The notes beneath the pieces were generated by a model. That model did no database searches. It saw nothing but the letters and a program-made list of their open reading frames with translations, and was not told where the DNA came from. Below, piece by piece: positions 59,474 through 64,000 of a stretch of 64,000 nucleotides of DNA (the stretch's first letter is position 1; each line of letters begins with the position of its first letter). Origin of the DNA: Coffea arabica (taxonomy: Eukaryota; Streptophyta; Magnoliopsida; Gentianales; Rubiaceae). The position numbers and the translations under genes were made by a program. Location of the stretch: NCBI RefSeq assembly GCF_036785885.1, contig NC_092330.1, forward strand, positions 11,318,525 to 11,382,524. The letters run 5' to 3'.

Positions 59474-59883
59474 CCCTTTTTTGTTTCGAAATCCAAATTT
59501 CCCCTTCGTTCTTTATGCTGTAGTAATTTAGCTCCGTCGGAACGATTGATTTATATTTTGCTTCTCATCGAAGCATGAAGGCGGATCTGAAAGCGCGAGA
59601 CAAGTCAGGAACGGTACGGCTGGATCGAAGCCCGGATCGTCGGTCAAAGTTGTCGGCGCAAATGTATAAGCGCAAGCGTGAAGGATCAATTTCAGGATAA
59701 TTGAGAGTTGTGCGACGAGGGAAAAAAAAGGTGCAAAGCAACAAGAAAAAAATATAAAAGTAAATAAATAAAAGGATGTGAGGAAATTCATGAATTGACG
59801 CTTAGAATGAATTCGGGTCCAGAAAAGCCAAACTGCTTCACAGGACGTGGCAGTTTAAAAGAATAAAGCGAAAGGAACATGGC

Positions 59884-60515
59884 GGGTGCGATCATACCAG
59901 CACTAATGCACCGGATCCCATCAGAACTTCGAAGTTAAGCGTGCTTGGGCGACAGTAGTACTAGGATGGGTGACCCTAGGCCGGTCAACGGGTCGGGTCT
60001 ACACCCGGATCCGGATCGGATCCCTGGAATTTTTGCGGGTATGGGTAGGGATTTAATTCCGTTATCCGGATCCGATCCGTTTTTTCAAACAAAAAAACGG
60101 GTCGGATACGGAATATAGTATTCCGACCCGTATTAGACCCGGATCCGGATATAAATGATTTAATAATTTATAAAAAATATATATTATCAATATAATTTGA
60201 TTAGGATGATGTATTTGAGTAAAATCAATTTGATTTATTTTCTTATTTGGTTTTTTCTTTGCATTAGCTAGAAATTTGATTACAAATATATCTTTTTCTC
60301 TTTTTTGTTAGAAATTGTAAATTTTGGGAAATTTGTTCGGGTAGACCCGACCCGGATCCGAGACTCGCCGGGTCCGGATCCGAAACACCGAATAAAAGAC
60401 CCGTCGGGTAAACGGGTCGGATCCGGGTCCGGGTCCGGAATAATGAATTCCGGCCCGGACCCGGCCCGTTGACACCCCTAGGTGACCCCCTGGGAAATCC
60501 TCGTGTTGCACCCCT
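59884..60515 (+). pseudogene. 5S rRNA gene interrupted by MITE, type M1 (fourth)
   Basis: The 5' part is 59884-59976, the 3' part 60489-60515. Confidence 0.93.
59977..60480. mobile_element. hAT-type MITE in 5S, type M1
   Basis: 504 bp with the M1 GATTACAAAT variant. Confidence 0.92.
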
Positions 60516-60927
60516 CCCTTTTTTGTTTCGAAATCCAAATTTCCCCTTCGTTCTTTATGCTGTAGTAATTTAGCTCCGTCGGAACGATTGCTTTATATTT
60601 TGCTTCTCATCGAAGCATGAAGGCGGATCTGAAGGCGCGAGACAAGTCAGGAACGGTACCGCTGGATCGAAGCCCGGATCGTCGGTCAAAGTTGTCGGCG
60701 CAAATGTATAAGCGCAAGCGTGAAGGATCAATTTCAGGATAATTGAGAGTTGCGCGACGAGGGAAAAAAAAATGGTGCAAATCAACAAGAAAAAAATGTA
60801 AAAGTAAATAAATAAAAGGATGAGGAGAAATTCTTGAATTGACGCTTAAAATGAATTCGGGTCCAGAAAAGCCACACTGCTTCACAGGACGGGGCAGTTT
60901 AAAAGAATAAAGCGAAAGAAACATGTC

Positions 60928-61047
60928 GGGTGCGATCATACCAGCACTAATGCACCGGATCCCATCAGAACTCCGAAGTTAAGCGTGCTTGGGCGAGAGT
61001 AGTACTAGGATGGGTGACCCCCTGGGAAGTCCTCGTGTTGCACCCCT
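60928..61047 (+). rRNA. 5S rRNA gene, intact, canonical
   Basis: The third canonical copy, 4690 bp after the one at 56238, with the same ATGTC upstream variant. Confidence 0.96.
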
Positions 61048-61458
61048 CCCTTTTTTGTTTCGAAATTCAAATTTCCCCTTCGTTCTTTATGCTGTAGTCA
61101 TTTAGCTCCGTCGGAACGATTGCTTTATATTTTGCTTCTCATCGAAGCATGAAGGCGGATCTGAAGGCGCGAGACAAGTCAGGAACGGTACGGCTGGATC
61201 GAAGCCCGGATCGTCGGTCAAAGTTTTCGGCGCAAATGTATAAGCGCAAGCGTGAAGGATCAATTTCAGGATAATTGAGAGTTGCGCGACGAGGGAAAAA
61301 AAATGGTGCAAATCAACAAGAAAAAAATGTAAAAGTAAATAAATAAGAGGATGAGAGGAAATTCATGAATTGACGCTTAGAATGAATTCGGGTCCAGAAA
61401 AGCCAAACTGCTTCACAGGACGTGACAGTTTAAAAGAATAAAGCGAAAGGAACATGGC

Positions 61459-62091
61459 GGGTGCGATCATACCAGCACTAATGCACCGGATCCCATCAGA
61501 ACTTCGAAGTTAAGCGTGCTTGGGCGACAGTAGTACTAGGATGGGTGACCCTAGGCCGGTCAACGGGTCGGGTCTACACCCGGATCCGGATCGGATCCCT
61601 GAAATTTTTGCGGGTATGGGTAGGGATTTAATTCCGTTATCCGGATCCGGATCCGTTTTTTCAAACAAAAAAACGGGTCGGATACGGAATATAGTATTCC
61701 GACCCGTATTAGACCCGGATCCGGATATAAATGATTTAATAATTTATAAAAAATATATATTATCAATATAATTTGATTAGGATGATGTATTTGAGTAAAA
61801 TCAATTTGATTTATTTTCTTATTTGGTTTTTTCTTTGCATTAGCTAGAAATTTGTTTACAAATATATCTTTTTCTCTTTTTTGTTAGAAATTATAAATTT
61901 TGGGAAATTTGTTCGGGTAGACCCGACCCGGATCCGAGACTCGGCGGGTCTGGATCCGAAACACCGAATAAAAGACCCGTCGGGTAAACGGGTCGGATCC
62001 GGGTCCGGGTCCGGAATAATGAATTCCGGCCCGGACCCGGCCCGTTGACACCCCTAGGTGACCCCCTGGGAAATCCTCGTGTTGCACCCCT
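61459..62091 (+). pseudogene. 5S rRNA gene interrupted by MITE, type M3 (third)
   Basis: The 5' part is 61459-61551, the 3' part 62065-62091. Confidence 0.93.
61552..62056. mobile_element. hAT-type MITE in 5S, type M3
   Basis: 505 bp, as at 52171 and 56862. Confidence 0.92.
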
Positions 62092-62501
62092 CCCTTTTTT
62101 GTTTCGAAATCCAAATTTCCCCTTCGTTCTTTATGCTGTAGTAATTTAGCTCCGTCGGAACGATTGCTTTATATTTTGCTTCTCATCGAAGCATGAAGGC
62201 GGATCTGAAAGCGCGAGACAAGTCAGGAACGGTACGGCTGGATCGAAGCCCGGATCGTCGGTCAAAGTTGTCGGCGCAAATGTATAAGCGCAAGCGTGAA
62301 GGATCAATTTCAGGATAATTGAGAGTTGTGCGACGAGGGAAAAAAAAGGTGCAAAGCAACAAGAAAAAAATATAAAAGTAAATAAATAAAAGGATGTGAG
62401 GAAATTCATGAATTGACGCTTAGAATGAATTCGGGTCCAGAAAAGCCAAACTGCTTCACAGGACGTGGCAGTTTAAAAGAATAAAGCGAAAGGAACATGG
62501 C

Positions 62502-63120
62502 GGGTGCGATCATACCAGCACTAATGCACCGGATCCCATCAGAACTTCGAAGTTAAGCGTGCTTGGGCGACAGTAGTACTAGGATGGGTGACCCTAGGCC
62601 GGTCAACGGGTCGGGTCTACACCCGGATCCGGATCGGATCCCTGGAATTTTTGCGGGTATGGGTAGGGATTTAATTCCGTTATCCGGATCCGATCCGTTT
62701 TTTCAAACAAAAAAACGGGTCGGATACGGAATATAGTATTCCGACCCGTATTAGACCCGGATCCGGATATAAATGATTTAATAATTTATAAAAAATATAT
62801 ATTATCAATATAATTTGATTAGGATGATGTATTTGAGTAAAATCAATTTGATTTATTTTCTTATTTGGTTTTTTCTTTGCATTAGCTAGAAATTTGTTTA
62901 CAAATATATCTTTTTCTCTTTTTTGTTAGAAATTATAAATTTTGGCAAATTTGTTCGGGTAGACCCGACCCGGATCCGAGACTCGCCGGGTCCGGATCCG
63001 AAACACCGAATAAAAGACCCGTCGGATCCGGGTCCGGGTCCGGAATAATGAATTCCGGCCCAGACCCGGCCCGTTGACACCCCTAGGTGACCCCCTGGGA
63101 AATCCTCGTGTTGCACCCCT
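62502..63120 (+). pseudogene. 5S rRNA gene interrupted by MITE, type M4 (third)
   Basis: The 5' part is 62502-62594, the 3' part 63094-63120. Confidence 0.93.
62595..63085. mobile_element. hAT-type MITE in 5S, type M4, shortened
   Basis: 491 bp, matching the copy at 57905. Confidence 0.92.
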
Positions 63121-63530
63121 CCCTTTTTTGTTTCGAAATCAAAATTTTCCCTTCGTTCTTTATGCTGTAGTAATTTAGCTCCGTCGGAACGATTGCTTTA
63201 TATTTTGCTTCTCATCGAAGCATGAAGGCGGATCTGAAGGCGCGAGACAAGTCAGGAACGGTACGGCTGGATCGAAGCCCGGATCGTCGGTCAAAGTTGT
63301 CGGCGCAAATGTATAAGCGCAAGCGTGAAGGATCAATTTCAGGATAATTGAGAGTTGTGCGACGAGGGAAAAAAAAGGTGCAAAGCAACAAGAAAAAAAT
63401 ATAAAAGTAAATAAATAAAAGGATGTGAGGAAATTCATGAATTGACGCTTAGAATGAATTCGGGTCCAGAAAAGCCAAACTGCTTCACAGGACGTGGCAG
63501 TTTAAAAGAATAAAGCGAAAGGAACATGGC

Positions 63531-64000
63531 GGGTGCGATCATACCAGCACTAATGCACCGGATCCCATCAGAACTCCGAAGTTAAGCGTGCTTGGGCGAC
63601 AGTAGTACTAGGATGGGTGACCCTAGGCCTGTCAACGGGTCGGGTCTACACCCGGATCCGGATCGGATCCCTAAAATTTTTGCGGGTAAGGGTAGGGATT
63701 TCATTCCGTTATCCGGATCCGGATCCGTTTTTTCAAACAAAAAAACGGGTCGGATACGGAATATAGTATTCCGACCCGTATTAGACCCGGATCCGGATAT
63801 AAATGATTTAATAATTTATAAAAAATATATATTATCAATATAATTTGATTAGGATGATGTATTTGAGTAAAATCAATTTGATTTATTTTCTTATTTGGTT
63901 TTTTCTTTGCATTAGCTAGAAATTTGTTTACAAATATATCTTTTTCTCTTTTTTGTTAGAAATTATAAATTTTGGCAAATTTGTTCGGGTAGACCCGACC
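63531..64000 (+). pseudogene. 5S rRNA gene interrupted by MITE, type M2, cut by window end
   Basis: The 5' part 63531-63623 is complete (C at 46, C at 70); the 3' part lies beyond the window. Confidence 0.92.
63624..64000. mobile_element. hAT-type MITE in 5S, type M2, left 377 bp
   Basis: It has the CCCTAAAATTT variant of the copy at 58934. The window ends within it. Confidence 0.92.

Larger units (their letters stand above)
47241..64000 (+). repeat. 5S rDNA array with MITE-interrupted genes in a higher-order repeat
   Basis: Eighteen 5S gene starts plus one leading tail, all plus strand. Uninterrupted units (U) are 530-531 bp: 120-bp gene plus about 410-bp spacer. Interrupted units (M) are 1029-1044 bp because a MITE of 491-505 bp lies in the gene. 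By shared variants M units fall into four types, here called M1 to M4. Order from the left: M1 U M2 M1 U M3 M4 M2 M1 U M3 M4 M2 M1 U M3 M4 M2. From 51547 the five-unit set U-M3-M4-M2-M1 repeats every 4690-4691 bp. At the left edge M1-U-M2 repeats after 2617 bp. The array runs off the window end. Confidence 0.95.

Noticed and set aside
47268-63843. Many repeated open frames of 60-110 codons on both strands of the 5S array
   Set aside because: They recur only because the DNA is a tandem repeat; they cover spacer, 5S and MITE DNA without regard to gene limits and have no protein-like composition.
47241-64000. Cassandra-type (5S-derived) LTR retrotransposons
   Set aside because: The 5S sequences are full rDNA units with spacer, and the insert has hAT-type ends and an 8-bp duplication. 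There is no primer site or polypurine tract.

Overview
This window looks like nuclear DNA of a flowering plant, probably a eudicot. The evidence is plant-type 5S rRNA genes, a GEM-like GRAM-domain gene with four exons, Tekay-type chromovirus retrotransposons, a SIRE-like copia fragment and a plant L1 LINE with a DUF4283/CCHC ORF1. I cannot name the species. Apart from one well-supported host protein gene and the 5S genes, nearly everything with recognisable ancestry is mobile DNA.

Layout. 1-1811: 3' end of a SIRE-like copia element with its LTR. 1854-11274: a three-layer nest, in which a minus-strand copia-like element (LTRs 1854-2540 and 10554-11274) contains a solo gypsy LTR (3956-10126, target duplication CATGT), which itself contains a second solo LTR (7748-9893, target duplication GTAAA). 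11275-17006: low-copy-looking DNA with the GEM-like gene on the minus strand (15067-16117). 17007-21125: a gypsy fragment joined to a decayed L1 LINE, both minus strand. 21460-22095: an extremely AT-rich block. 23264-30408: a 50-bp inverted LTR stump, then a non-autonomous element with 3.4-kb LTRs and only 443 bp between them. 30409-47240: two nearly identical Tekay copies in tandem sharing a middle LTR. 47241-64000: a 5S rDNA array.

The 5S array is the most unusual part. Eighteen 5S starts are present, but only four genes are uninterrupted. The other fourteen carry the same roughly 505-bp hAT-type MITE at the same position, after nucleotide 93, flanked by the 8-bp target duplication GGTGACCC. 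The MITE was therefore copied along with the rDNA. Four interrupted unit types and one intact type follow each other in a fixed order, forming a 4690-bp higher-order repeat. Two 2617-bp blocks at the left edge are exactly the same order with two units missing.

How parts relate. Gypsy LTR families that otherwise look quite different share short hairpins (a TACTTTAT-loop stem, a stem 22-23 nt before the LTR end, and one before the polypurine tract), so the non-autonomous element could have used the Tekay machinery. Intact 5S genes keep the internal promoter, TATA-like upstream box and T-run terminator. Interrupted genes keep most of the internal promoter but meet a T5 run 54-58 nt into the MITE, so they could give a chimeric RNA of about 150 nt. 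All percentages and ages are by-eye estimates.
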